A stretch of 64,000 bases of DNA from Penicillus capitatus (lineage: Eukaryota; Chlorophyta), in assembly GCA_965649825.1 (NCBI GenBank), contig OZ287696.1:2046001-2110000 (forward strand). Direction: 5' to 3'. The notes under the pieces are model-generated. The model was not told where the DNA came from. It made no database searches and worked only from the letters and a program-made list of their open reading frames with translations. Every line of letters begins with the position of its first letter. The stretch's first letter is position 1. This document shows positions 22,984 through 34,537 of this stretch, one piece after another. The translations under genes were made by a program, and so were the position numbers.

Positions 22984-24773
22984 TTAACAATCAACCTCGT
23001 CTGTTTTGGTGAAAGCTGCGATGAAGAATCCGATGGTATCTAGTGCCGTATCAGGATAGAATCGTTGGACGAGACATGCTTCGTGGTCAAAAAGATACCC
23101 GGGACCGACCAATCCAGGACTACCAATATAAGGATCCTGTTTCCTTAGGCGAAAAGAAGGATATGTATCTAACACGTAGCGCACATTCGCTTCATTCTCT
23201 CCTGCATCATGGGAGCTGCTCGAGAAAGCATTAGCGGTATAGAGATGTGCATTCTTACCCGGATGAATTGTGCAGGTGGAGTAGACCAGTGTCCCTCCCG
23301 GTGCAACAAGTTTCACTGCCGCATCTAAGAGACGGCGCTGGTACTGTGCTGTCCGATTCAATTCTTCCACGGATTGGGGAAAGTCGAGACGGGGTCGCAG
23401 TCCAAGGGCAGAACATGGTGGATCCAACAGGACGCCATCGAATGTGTTCTCACAGAAGCCTTCACATGTCGGCATCTGTACTGTCTCTGGTTGCATTTGC
23501 TGATGACATCGAAGACGTGTTGCTTCTCTGCGTGCTTCTCGTGCTTGTGCCTTGATAGTTTTGCTGCACGACCTCCGGGATGATGACATTTTCGATTTTG
23601 TCTCCCGAACAGCCGCCTTCGTGGCATCCATTTTGTAGACAGTAATGCAGGAAAGACCGCGTTCTGTTGCCAACTCTTGCACAGATGTCGCCTAAGTGCA
23701 GCAGCAGATGCAGATCGGTAACCTCGGGGTCATTTCCCCATACCTTCTTGTGTGTTCTGTCAAGAGCAATGACTTCGCCTTGATCTCCCATCCACTCTGC
23801 CATGGCAGTCGTCTTTCCGCCCGGAGCAGCGCACATGTCCAACACCTTCCAACCAGATTGAGGATTCATCACCTGAGCTGTCACAATGCTCGGCAGATTC
23901 TGTAGCATCACGTCTCCCGGCAGAATACCTGTCCCCAATCATCTTAAGTAATAAGGAACCATTGAATCGAGTTTCTACCATTGCAGGGAGGCGAGAGGTA
24001 AAGGGGATCTGTCATGACAACGGCACATCCATGCAGACGTCGAAAGAGCTCTGAACGGCCGACTTGACTCACACCCATTCCGATCCGTAGTCTGTCGTGT
24101 TGAGCAACGGGAGATCGATCTTCCAAAATACTGCCTCGCGTCAGTACGCTTTTCCCCCTAAATGATTCGAAAGGTGCATTCTATCTTTCGTAAAAAGTGC
24201 TAACAGATAGATAGACACAAGAACTGTGTCCCCCTTTTCGAGTCCTGGCGATGTGGCCAGCACTCCGGGACAGAAAACGTGCGCCCCACGTAGAACAGCT
24301 TCTCCTGTCCTTCTAGAAAGGAGCACCTCTTTGTGCCCTCCAAGAAACACATTTATGTGTGATGTCACACGTTTTTATCATTCTACTGCATACCTGAATG
24401 TGCAGGAAGGACACAGGGTCCTTCTCCATGCAGAACGATCACCCCTGGCACGTCTAAGTCTTCGCGGGGATGGAATCGCTCGAGATGCCCGGGAAGCTTT
24501 TCGAGAACCTCCTGCCATCACCTCTGCCCAGTACCCTCGGCAGTAAACCGATGTGGACGAACCTGGGAGGTTGTTCGCATCATGTTCACTCGGAGAGTGG
24601 TCTTCAGCGACGGTCTCTCCAGAGCTTCTATGATCTTCTTGCATCTGTCTTTTCCGAAGAAGGACTCGAATTGATCCCTTATCTGAACGACACTCGGTTT
24701 TCAGCTGGTTCTACAGCATGGCTTGTCGTTGAAGGACTTGGGGTTGGATATTGGCAGTTGACAGGACGTTCAT
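22984..24773 (-). CDS. NSUN6: NSUN6-like tRNA (cytosine-5) methyltransferase with PUA domain
   Basis: This is an m5C RNA methyltransferase; animal NSUN6 methylates C72 of tRNA-Cys and tRNA-Thr near the acceptor end. In order the spliced protein shows an N-terminal NSUN segment (LERPSLKTTLRVN), a PUA domain (GEAVLRGAHVFCPGVLA, then GLEKGDTV), MTDPLYLSPP, QNLPSIV, the SAM-binding DMCAAPGGKTT, the motif IV cysteine in LLDPPCSALGLRP, the catalytic motif VI cysteine in YSTCTI, and the C-terminal DTIGFFIAAF. About seven introns of ~45-60 nt are needed. Several, including 23692-23743 and one between TSQ and EVLEKL, have clear GT-AG ends in phase. Start ATG 24773 relies on a proposed first intron leaving MN-IRDQF. 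A basic Lys/Arg/Ser-rich insertion lies before motif IV. The gene is divergent from UBA4, four bases away. Confidence 0.9.
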
Positions 24774-24777
24774 CGCA

Positions 24778-26463
24778 ATGATGGAGATCGACCAACTGAA
24801 ACAACGTGTCGCGGCGCTGGAAGAAGAAAACGCTGTTCTGCGCCAACAGCTATTAGAAGGACGGTCAGGGTGTGTCCACCTGTCCAGTCGTAACACCCAT
24901 TCCGCTGACTCGAGTGGGACATTCTGGGAAAGCGATCATGGACTGAACGCATTTGAGGTCCAGCGCTATGGCCGTCAGCTAATCCTCCCCACATTCGGTC
25001 CACAAGGCGAGTGACTTCATCTTCAAGAATGCAATTTAAGACTCTGTTGACGTGCAGCGCAGGAGCGACTATGCAATGGAAGTGTGTTGGTGGTGGGTGC
25101 TGGAGGATTGGGTTCTGCTGTCCTTTTGTATCTGGCAGGAGCTGGTATTGGGAAACTGGGTATTGTAGACAAAGACACTGTCGATCTGAGCAATCTGCAC
25201 CGCCAAATCATCCACAAGTGACGCAGTCCTCTGTAGTTCACCGGCATTTGTCATGAAAAGGCATCACACATTAGTGAAAATGCTGTGGGAGAACACAAAT
25301 GCGATTCGGCTCAGAGAGCTTGTCAACGTCTAAACTCATCTGTCGATGTGGTAATCTACAATGAAGGACTTGCGCCTCAAAATGCCTTAGAAATCGTCGA
25401 GCTATACGATGCGGTCGTCGATGCATCGGACAATGCTCCAAGTCGGTACCTCATCAGGTGCATGTCCTTTTCTGTGCGATCGCGATCGACATGTGCCATC
25501 TGAAGTGATGTGTGTGTTTTGCTGGGGAAGCCATTGGTGTCGGGGGCAGCGATTGGAACAGATGGTCAACTTACTGTCTACAACTATGGAGCAGACGGTA
25601 AGGCCCTTTTCGATTTTGCCTCGTAAAATCTGTACTCGTACAGGTCCTTGCTATCGATGCCTGTTTCCCAACGCACCTTCAACAGGTGCATGCTCTCGCT
25701 GCTCGGAGGCAGGAGTTTTGGGTCCCGTTCCGGGCATCATTGGAGTGTTACAAGCCATGGAAGCTATCAAGATCTTAACAAAGGTCTGCCACTTATTGGT
25801 TGATGCCGGTGTCTGGACAACACTGCAGGTAGGAACAGTGATGAGTCAGAGGATGCTCATCGTCGAGTGCCTTGAATCAGAATTCAGATGTGTCAAGATT
25901 CGCAGCAGACGTCCTGATTGCATTGCATGTGGCCAACAGCCTTTTCTGTCACGTGACAATCTGGCCGCATATGACTATACCGGTTTCACAGGGCATCATT
26001 TTGAAGAAGATGCAAAATGCTTGCCCTTAAAACTCTCTCCTTCATCCGACCGCTTGACTTCCCAAGATCTCCTGACGAAGATTGAACAGAAAACGACTCA
26101 TCCCTTTGTCCTTCTAGACGTACGGCCACCAGCAGAATTCGCCATCTGTCGACTAAAAGGTGCAAAGCCACTCGACGGCTCAGGGATTCACACGTGTGTG
26201 TCATTGCAGGATCCACTCTGTGTCCATTCCGTCATCTAGACAAGCTGTCGCCGAGTGTGATCGACTCACTTCAGCAACAGAGTGGGCAGCAATGTGAAAA
26301 TGATGATACAGACAAGGAGGTGGTTGTCGTTTGTCGTCGAGGAAACGATTCGCAGCTCGCTGTTGCCAAACTTAGAAAACTTGGTATCCGTCAGGTAGTG
26401 GATGTCGCTGGAGGGTTGGAGGCATGGCATCGTGAAGCGGACCCCACTTTTCTCAAATACTGA
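24778..26463 (+). CDS. UBA4: UBA4/MOCS3: E1-like adenylyltransferase plus rhodanese
   Basis: The protein activates the C-terminal Gly of URM1 (and MOCS2A in moco synthesis) by adenylation and thiocarboxylation, feeding tRNA wobble-uridine 2-thiolation in the cytosol. It begins with a coiled coil ([21 protein letters not shown]), then [18 protein letters not shown], the nucleotide-binding [44 protein letters not shown], the zinc/active-site segment [26 protein letters not shown], and DCIACG. A rhodanese domain follows ([17 protein letters not shown] ... [12 protein letters not shown]), with the persulfide cysteine, ending at TFLKY. There are six introns of about 50 nt. The first (25007-25057) is best explained as GC-AG. 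Both ATG 24778 and 24781 are possible starts. Confidence 0.93.
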
Positions 26464-26665
26464 GGCTCATCTCTCTTGCTTACGGATCAAGATGATGAAC
26501 TAAGATCTTTCGCCCGGTTCTATCTCGCCCACTGACTTGCTTGAAAACAATCGACATTTAAACACATCTTCACAAATTGCATGGAAAGCCGATGGCTCCA
26601 TTACACGGACAACAAAGAATAGAGTTTGCTTGAGAAGAAAGAATGTTATTTAGGGTCAACAACTT

Positions 26666-29301
26666 TCAACCATCTAGGTTTCCATTTCGAAATGGACTTG
26701 GCTTGAAAGTGGGCGCCGTTCTTTGATTGAGTGTCTCGTACACGATGCGTCGCTCAAATTCCTTGTAGGGATCTTCTTCTCTTTTTTCGATCAAGTAACT
26801 AATATTCGTCTCCAACTCGATCTTGAACTGCCAGACAACAAACTGGTATCTTCCCCTTTGGCACATAAGAGAGATCACTTACATGTTGATAGAACTTTGC
26901 ACATTTTTCATCGTCATTGGCAATCTCTGGAACCAGGCGAATAGGTTTTCCAAACAAAAAGTACTGCCTTGCTGGTTTTATAGGAACGGTTAAAGGCTAG
27001 AAGGTACAGAACAGATGGATGGGTTCATTTTTAAAGAGATGGGTTTTACCGGAGTGAGAGGCCTGTCCTTCATCTTTTTCTCTCTTGCTGTCACACCTCG
27101 CCTGGCTCGAGCCGACTCGTCCTCGAATTTTTCCATCGACTCTCTAATGGAAGGGATCATCATCATATCTTTGTTGTCCAAGAGTTGCTCCACTCCATCT
27201 TCTGAACCGACACTTGCTATCGTCACGACAGTTGCTCCGCATTTCGCTGCCATCCGAACGAACTCAGAGTTGTCAGGCCACATAATCTCATACTTCTGGT
27301 CCCTCAACTTCAATGCCTGAAAAAACAAACCAGACACTCAGAGCCACTCTGATCTGATCATGGTGATCTGACACACCTCAATCGCTCCTCCTGGATAGAG
27401 CAAAACGCATTCGCCATGACTGAGTAGTCGATAAGCGCTTCTGGGATTGACAGAGACGGCGCCGTATGTTGTGTAGAGTTTATAGGCATCTCTTGGATTG
27501 AAGAGGGCTATCAGTGCCTGTTCAATGGGGGTAGGCTCCTCTCCCTTGGGCGGCTTCACCACATTGATGGATTCCCGCATAACAGCTGGATGCGCCAATC
27601 CTCTCACCAGAATATCTTTATCCTTGAGCAAACCATACACCAACATCTTCATGTCTAATGCCATCAAGGGATGATTGCCAACAAACAGAATTGGCCGATC
27701 ATCCGGGATTCCATCCATTCCTTGGACAACGCTGTCAGTTGAAGGAATGGGTCATCGAAAACCATCTGGATGCGTGTGGTAATGATACCTGCCATCAGGA
27801 AGCGTCGAGAAGTACACAGGACTGTTGAATCTGAAGGATTCTTTGAGAACATCGCCCATCTTCTCGATCTCTCGCCGCGGTGGCATCTCAATTGGAAAAG
27901 GCTTTCCGAAGTTGTTGAGAGCCGGTCGTCTTCTGTGACCACCTTCTGACGTCATCTTCCTCTTCAGGAGATAAAATCCTTCATCCTGGTTGCATCAGTA
28001 ACACCGATAGTATCTATCGTATTCCGTTAAATATACCTTGAGTAGTTGTAATAGATCTGTACCAGATTCTTCCATCACGGCATGACCTGCTAAGGGTACC
28101 ATCTTTACAAAAGCACGTAGCATAACGCGCTCTAGTCTCTCTGCCTCTTCTCTCGATCGCAGCAACAGATCATTTCCAGAGGCAATCACCAACGTCCGTT
28201 GTGGCACCTGGTCAGTTTCCATCATAGATCTTATGACGGAGGTGCCGACGTTTCACTTTGTGAAGATAGGGGTCGATATGCTCCAAACCTTGTCGCAATA
28301 CATCAAGCTTCCAGCGGATGATGTCACTCGTTACGAAATTCGAAACTAAATCCAATGTACCCAACATCTGTAGACCTCTCTGTACATACGCGCATCACAG
28401 AGCCATTCATCTTTCAGGCATAGCTTAGGACGTACTTCTATGAGATCCGATGGCTGTTGAACGAATCGCATGGCGTTTTGGGAATCGCCGAATAGGATGT
28501 TGAATGGATTAGCGATCAATGGTGCCATTAAGCCAGACACAAGAGGATACATCACTTCAGGGACGTTTGGAAGCAGAGGCGCCACAGTCGAGATGACCGA
28601 TTGATCGTAGCCCGTTGCTGGATTGACCAAAACCACACGATCCACCACATCTTTGCATTCATACGCAGCTGCCAATGTCAAAACAGCGCCAAATGACTCG
28701 CCCAACAAATAAACCATTCTTTCAGGAATCTGCGGATCGACCATCTCTTGCACATAACTCTACACAGAAGACAATCACCATTTACAGAGAGTAACGATAT
28801 GGCCAATGCCGTGAAGATCTGTAAGAGGGATTGAAAATCGTGTTTGTCTTCGAAGGGAATCATAAACGTCTCGAGCTGAAATCCCGCAGCCAATCGTTCG
28901 AGTTGTTTGTGTGCTGCGTAGCCAACGCCATCGATGCCAGGCACATAGATCATCAAAGGAAGTGCCTCGCGCGAGATGTCGCCATTGAGGGAAGGAAAGT
29001 AGGGTGACATGAACCGCGGCTCTCCTCCTACAGCAGCAGCTCCACGTCAAGACGCTCCTCCACGTTACATCAGCTCACCGTCGCTCCCCAACAGCTCTGA
29101 AACGGAGACTTGATGTGGCTGCTGGGTACCGAATATCGTTCGGAATGTTCGGTCCGTTTTCTCAGCATGCACACGTGTGGTCATCCCTGTGTGATAGCTG
29201 CCTCTCTGGAATAGCGATTTCGAAGTATCTCTACCAAGTGTCGTTCGTGATTGAGCGCCATAAGGTTGGAAGATTCGTTTCCACTGAGCAGAGCGCTGCA
29301 T
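26666..29301 (-). CDS. Phytyl ester synthase/diacylglycerol acyltransferase-type plastid protein
   Basis: It has the architecture of plant PES1/PES2 (esterase/lipase plus DAGAT-like acyltransferase), which esterify phytol and diacylglycerol in plastoglobules. The N terminus (MQRSAQWKRIFQPYGAQSR...) is rich in Ser/Arg/Gln like a transit peptide and is joined by a clear intron (GTGAGC...CTGTAG) to the hydrolase. The hydrolase shows PLMIYVPGIDGVG, the GESFG nucleophile elbow, RVVLVNPATGYDQS, LVIASGNDLLLRS and a GHAVMEE histidine. The acyltransferase half shows PDDRPILFVGNHPLMALD, LAHPAVM, YGAVSVNPRSAYRLL and VLLYPGGAIEV. The C terminus (YLIEKREEDPYKEFERRIVYE) also matches the family. Short introns interrupt it throughout. 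Substrate preference cannot be read from the sequence. Confidence 0.9.
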
Positions 29302-29381
29302 CTTCCTAGACTATACCCGCCGTCAACGTCGCCAAACAGAGATGCGTCAGACGGTGCCTGTTTGATGTGACGTAGTACTCG

Positions 29382-31365
29382 ATGGCAGACATTGGCGTCA
29401 AAGTCGACGACCGAATTCAACTTGCTGAATCGAGAGGCACTGTGCGTTATATAGGTCACTCTTTCGTTTTTCGACGCTCCTCTCACTCTCGAGATCTAGG
29501 GCCTATACAGAATCGAGAGGGAGTATGGGTCGGTATCGAATGGGATGATGAGCATCGAGGAAAACACAACGGTGTTGTAAACAACCAGCGTTATTTCGAG
29601 ACGAAGGGCAATACACTGTCGGGCAGTTTCGTTCCCGCAGAAAGATTTCGTTTGGGATATGACTTGGTCACGGCACTGAGAACGCGCTATGATGACGAGA
29701 ATGCCTACGATGAAGAAGACATGTTCGTCTCGACCACGAGCAACAAGAGCAAACGGATTGAACTCGTGGGACTGACTAAAATCGAGAACTACCAAAAAAA
29801 CACACAACACTTGAGAGCAGTAGATCTGTCTGGATCTTGCATTTCGCAAACGGTTGTGTGAGTGTGTGTGATCGAAGAGTGTGAGAAGTCATGTGCTGTA
29901 GGGGCCGTTAGAAGTACTGAGAAAACTCCTGTCGAATCTGGAAGAGCTCAATGTGGGATTCAATCTGATCCGTTCTTGGCAGACTGTCGTCGATCTCTTC
30001 GTGTCTCTGCCGCATCTGACGGTTCTCAATTTATCGGGGAATCCGTTTCTCGAGAAGGATGTCTACATGCCAATACCCACAGCTGACGGTCCTGTACTCT
30101 CTTCTCAGATTAAGACGCTGATCTTGAATGAGTGTAAGATGAAATGGGAACAGGTATGTTCTGAATGCACCAAAATGGATATCCTGATGGAGATGTAGGC
30201 GGCATCTGTCGCATCATGGCTTGCAAATCTTGCCGGGATCCAAGTGTGCACGAATGCTATTTCTGTTCTATCTCCCCCTGAGAAAGGCGCTCTGGTCTGC
30301 CTAGAGGTCAGACCTGCAGAAGACAGTGGACATGTCCGTCACATCACGTGACTTTGTAGGCCATTGATTTCTCGTTCAATCAGCTGAAGGAATGGAGTGA
30401 AGTATGTCATCTGTGTCATTTGCCATGTCTGAAGAGACTGAATCTTACGGGCAATCCGCTGACATCTGTCTTCTACGCCCATGGTGATGTGACATTTTTC
30501 CAATCACTGGAGTCTCTGTTGTTGGGAGGTGAGATCTCGCACGACTGCATGCGGACTTCGACCATCTCGTCCTCACAGACTGTGACATCCACAGCTGGAA
30601 TTCAGTCGCGGCCCTTAATCTTTTTCCGAGTCTTAAAGAAACAAGGCTGACTGGCAATCCCTTAATGCAGAACATTGTCGGAGGTGGTCGATTTGAAGTG
30701 CGACACAGTCCATTTGTTCTGTTTCCTCTCCTCACTCAGATGTCACTTTGTCTTTCAGATTGTGGCCAGAGTGGGTGGTCTGACACATCTCAATGGCTCA
30801 CGTGTCTCTCCTCAAGAGCGCATTGATTGTGAGAGGCGTTACGTGAGCTACGTTGCAAACTACTGTCTGCAGAATGATGTTGATCCAGCATCCATCACCC
30901 AATTGCATCCTCGTTACCCTGAATTGATTGCCAAGCACGGGAAGCCAACGTGAGGCATTTGAGATGTCATGAATGGAATCTCACTCCTTTCTTGTGTTCT
31001 AATACAGTACGAACGCATCTGCTGCGAAACAGACAGGCGCTCTCCGGGAAAATGTGATCGAGATTACATTAACATGTCACGCTGCATCGGGTAAAATGGG
31101 AGAACAAACCAAGAAAGTTTCGATCAATATGACGCTTGGGACACTCAAAACACTTATAGAAAAACTCTTCGTTTTGCCAAGAAACAAGATGAAGCTCTAT
31201 CTCAAAGCCGATGATCGAACATTTCCTGAAGATATCACTGACATCAAAGATGACAAGAGACTCGGCGATCTCTATATCATTGTACGGCATTTGAATCGTT
31301 TACTTTCAAATGCAATAGAAATGTCATGTACATAGGATGGTCAACAGATCTTAGTCAATGAATGA
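29382..31365 (+). CDS. TBCE: Tubulin-folding cofactor E (CAP-Gly, LRR, ubiquitin-like)
   Basis: TBCE binds alpha-tubulin and, with cofactors B, C, D and Arl2, builds or disassembles alpha/beta heterodimers. The N-terminal CAP-Gly domain is clear (GTVRYIG, then EGVWVGIEWDDEHRGKHNG and GSFVPAERF). The leucine-rich repeats include LPHLTVLNLSGNPF, IKTLILNECKMKWEQ and CLKRLNLTGNPLTSV, followed by RVGGLTHLNGSRVSPQERIDCERRYV. A ubiquitin-like domain closes the protein (VSINMTLGTLKTLIEKLF...LYLKADDRTF). The last intron follows GDLYII and leaves DGQQILVNE before TGA 31365. Introns are around 50 nt; the exact joins in the LRR middle are not all certain. The start is about 80 bp from the divergent acyltransferase gene. 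Confidence 0.92.
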
Positions 31366-31630
31366 GGAGTGAACAAAAAAGATACAACGGGATTTCAAAG
31401 AATGCTTTGCTTTATTCAGAGCTTGTGGTGGTAGTGGTAGTGGTGGTGGAAATAGTGGATGGACCTTAATGGACCTGAATGATGTAATAACCCGTGTTTC
31501 AAGCCATAACCCAATTATGCCGAAAGGGTTTATGGAAAGACGATGACTTTAGCTAAGTACTTGCTGACCGAGAACTGAAAGATCGCAACAAAAAAGAATG
31601 AAAAGAAATTGGATGAACTGCTTGCTGAAA

Positions 31631-33120
31631 TTAGCTTGAAATAAGACCTAGCATTTGATCGAGATTGTTGTGACCTCTCATGGATCTCATCGGTGTCATT
31701 CTTGGAGGTCTACGTGTCAGACGCCCCTCCAATTCTGACAAATTGTCACCACTGCCGTCTTCATCTTCAACAGATATCTGCAGAATGCATGTGAGCCATC
31801 CATCCTTTACAAACCCATCCTCCTCTTTCTCAAGACACGCACACGGTAGAATATCACTCCACCCGGCACTCGGTTGATGATTATGAAAGACATGGCGAAG
31901 TTCTGAAGAGAACACACCACATATATGTCATCTGGAGATATGGGAGATGAATGGACCGTGGTACTCGCCACTCGCTGCGGAGTGAGTGTTGAGAACAGCA
32001 AAGGCCACCAGCGCACGAACAGGTGTGCTGTTCATCGAAACAACATCCACCAGCATCTTTGAGCCGATGCCAGAATGCCCTCTTGGACACAGTTTCAGAC
32101 ACCTGCAAATAACAGAGCTCTTCTGATGGTCACACAAATAGAAAGTCGCACCAAAGATGGTCATTCAATTCAAATATATCGCTCACGATGCACGTCGGAC
32201 TCGTCGAACAGATATTCTTCAGTCTCCACTGATCATATATACAGGGGTCAGCTCTGATGCTGTCATGACGTGACAGGTGGGTCAGTTCGCTTACGATGTA
32301 ATGATGTGGACTTTCATTCACGACAGCGATCGTCATCTCATTTTCTTCCAGCACAAGACGGCACTCCATCTGAACAGTGATCTGACCCTGGGGGTCCAAA
32401 AAATGCAAAGCAGGATTCTGGATCGTCTTGATCCACTGCGAGACACACATCTGTTTTCTCTCACCCCGTTCTCCCCAAACCATCAGACCCCCTATCGTGC
32501 AGCAAACAATCAGTCAGATCACAGCACTTTTAGATATGCATCCATCGATGCTCAACCGGAGAGGATATTGTAGTTCGGACTGCTGTGATTGACAAAGGTA
32601 TGTGCCCATCGCACCTCAGCCTCGTAATGCGGCTCACAAGCGCAACAGTAGACGCGCAGAATACCACGCCCCGTACCTTCATACGCGACTTCCCTAACAC
32701 AGCACGCCCGTCGTCCGTCATAGAGTGTCCGTGTCTGGCATAGACGCACCATTCGTGGCCACGGAGCTTGAACCGAACGGCACATCTATCTCTCTTGTGC
32801 AAGAATTTCTCAGGCAGTCGGCACTGCAGCAGAGACGTGGTATGCTCAGGAGAGACATGAGGGACGCGGCACCGCACCGTGACGGATCCGAACCAATCGT
32901 TCTCGACGACGTGGCATCGGATCTGTTCGTCGTGCCGAGTGCGATGGGGTACCCATATCTCGTCTTCCATTCCCGCCTCCTTCATCTACTATACGCTGTC
33001 CGATTTCAATTGATTGTACACGGTAACGAATTCGTCGGCTTTGGGAATGTTTCCCGCGGCTTCAGTGACGTAGTACTTAATGATGCCGGGGTGAGAATGT
33101 GGCACGTTTTCTCGAAAACG
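31631..33120 (-). CDS. Double MATH/TRAF-like domain protein (copy 1), 5' end uncertain
   Basis: After removal of introns of ~44-65 nt the protein contains two MATH-type beta-sandwich domains. The first includes VRFKLRGHEWCVYARHGHS, then EVRWAHTFVNHSSPNYNILSG, then ITVQMECRLVLEENE. The second is nearly complete: QWRLKNI, DIFELNDHLWCLKLCPRG, PVRALVAFAVLNTHSA, PSAGWSDILPCACLEKEEDGFVKDGWLTCILQISVEDED. The C-terminal tail is Arg/Met-rich and ends LGLISS. MATH domains bind short peptides, often as substrate adaptors for ubiquitin ligases or proteases, but no BTB, RING or protease domain is visible. Exons upstream (near GIIKYYVTEAAG) are plausible. It resembles the next minus-strand MATH gene in organisation, so the two are probably paralogues. 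Confidence 0.68.
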
Positions 33121-33274
33121 ATGTGACGGAGCGAGGCGTCGTCAGCTGACATTGTGAGCCGGCTGATGTTACATGTGTATGCATGCATAGCTTTCACAAA
33201 TGCCACCAACGACTGTCTTTTCATCATGTTTATAGAGAGAGCAAGATGAAGAGCGCCTTTTTCTTCTGGTTCAC

Positions 33275-33934
33275 TCACTCAACAGGTCTCTCTTTCTCGA
33301 TCGGTGCATAATGGACTTCCATTTTTGCATCGCGGACGTAGATGCACCACCCAGGAAACATCGACCTGCAATAGAATTCAAGCACGTCTCCTGGTGCGTA
33401 CTGGGCCATGAATCCATCGAAGCCAGCATAGTCGACCGAATGCGTCTTCCATGTAGAAGACGCATGCACGTTCGTAAAAACGCGAGGCCTTTCTTGCAAT
33501 TTCGACATCCCTGTGACCGGATCAATGATATCCACTTCGCCCCAGGTCCACGAGTTTCTTTGCGTTCCTTGATCTTCTGGGTAGCTGCTCCAGCCCTGAT
33601 CGTGGGAAGTAATGCGGAACTTGACTTTCCGAGGAATGCCTGGAAGAGCACTGAATTTGAACACGCGGTAATTCAAGGATCCTCCCTCAAATGTGTCCTC
33701 ATGGATTTTCTCAGCGACGCACCAGTATTCAGCATTGTCGAGAATTTGCGTCACGATTGCTTCGGGCAATGGGGGCCGATGCGTAGGCACATCGCCATGT
33801 AGCAATGCCTCACGCAAAAGGCGTACCTCACCGGCTCCGCGAAGAACTTTCGAAACGACGCCGTCTTTTACTTGCACAAATTTGTCTTCTTCTTCAGACG
33901 CAGACCCAGCGACCGTAGCGGAAGCACCACTCAT
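33275..33934 (-). CDS. SHDQGW-motif domain protein of unknown function
   Basis: One uninterrupted frame of 219 codons begins MSGASATVAGSASEEEDKFV. It contains YRVFKFSALPGIPRKVKFRITSHDQGWSSYPEDQG followed by NSWTWGEVDI, then WKTHSVDYAGFDGFMAQY, a GDVLEFYCRSMFPGW segment, and ends KERPVE. A beta-rich module with a SHDQGWSS-P-D-G-T signature occurs in scattered eukaryotic proteins, but I cannot attach a named family or role. A strong donor (GTGAGT) overlaps the stop codon, so the frame may instead splice onward into the MATH gene just downstream. In that case the two would be one gene. ATG 33934 is chosen because the frame upstream has only a TTG. Confidence 0.65.
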   Translation of the reverse strand: MSGASATVAGSASEEEDKFVQVKDGVVSKVLRGAGEVRLLREALLHGDVPTHRPPLPEAIVTQILDNAEYWCVAEKIHEDTFEGGSLNYRVFKFSALPGIPRKVKFRITSHDQGWSSYPEDQGTQRNSWTWGEVDIIDPVTGMSKLQERPRVFTNVHASSTWKTHSVDYAGFDGFMAQYAPGDVLEFYCRSMFPGWCIYVRDAKMEVHYAPIEKERPVE

Positions 33935-34537
33935 TATTCGTGCTGCCAAAATAAGCAACGCTAATCAAAACGCCGTCCATTCGATGTCGGGCGCCAATGA
34001 AATGACTGGACGAGGACGCATGTAAGATCGATCAAAGTCATCCAACAGTGCGCGATCTCTGTTCGCGACACACACAGGCCGACAAGCGGCACAGACACGT
34101 TCGGAAAAATCAAATAATCATTACAGTTAAGAACCCCATTATCGCGCTCCACTCAAACCCACGACGAACATTTTCAGAGTGCCTTATATATGGGACCTTG
34201 TCTTGATCGGACGCTTTGATAAGACGACTGGCTAATTACGCTTCCCCTCCGTCTGTCATTTCTTGTCTGTCTATGAAACTAGGTGCTCATCCATCGTCAA
34301 GGAAGGATACGCGCTACCCGAACGCTTCCTCTGCGTGACGATCTCAGAACGCCTCAAAAACAGGTCGACGATAATCCAGTCAAGTTACAGTTCGATGTTG
34401 TCACTCGATAACCCTGAAAAAAAAAAACTGAGATACGACGCTGCCTGATGCACTCATGTTCATCGCACAAAAAACCTACGCCGCACATTCATTCTCCCGT
34501 ACGCAGCTTCTTCCACTTACAGAGAAACGTGAACGCG
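33935..34537. other. Intergenic spacer
   Basis: About 600 bp lie between the SHDQGW gene and the 3' end of the second MATH gene. Only short, unsupported open frames occur. An A9 run is near 34421. I see no RNA gene or repeat. Confidence 0.5.

Noticed and set aside
29385-30200. Frame breaks in the TBCE leucine-rich repeats as evidence for a pseudogene
   Set aside because: The breaks coincide with short GT-AG introns, and all three domains of the family are intact.
31420-31455. GTGGTAGTGGTAGTGGTGG tract as a functional element
   Set aside because: It is a short imperfect GTG/GTA repeat in a 3' intergenic region with no further structure.
32640-32700. Frameshift in the first MATH domain of the copy-1 gene
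   Set aside because: A 44 nt GT-AG intron (GTACGG...TGTGAG) joins KSRMK to PHYEAEV with the spacing of the paralogous domains.
32725-33126. Plus-strand 133-codon frame
   Set aside because: It lies antisense to exons of the MATH gene and shows no domain or splice support.
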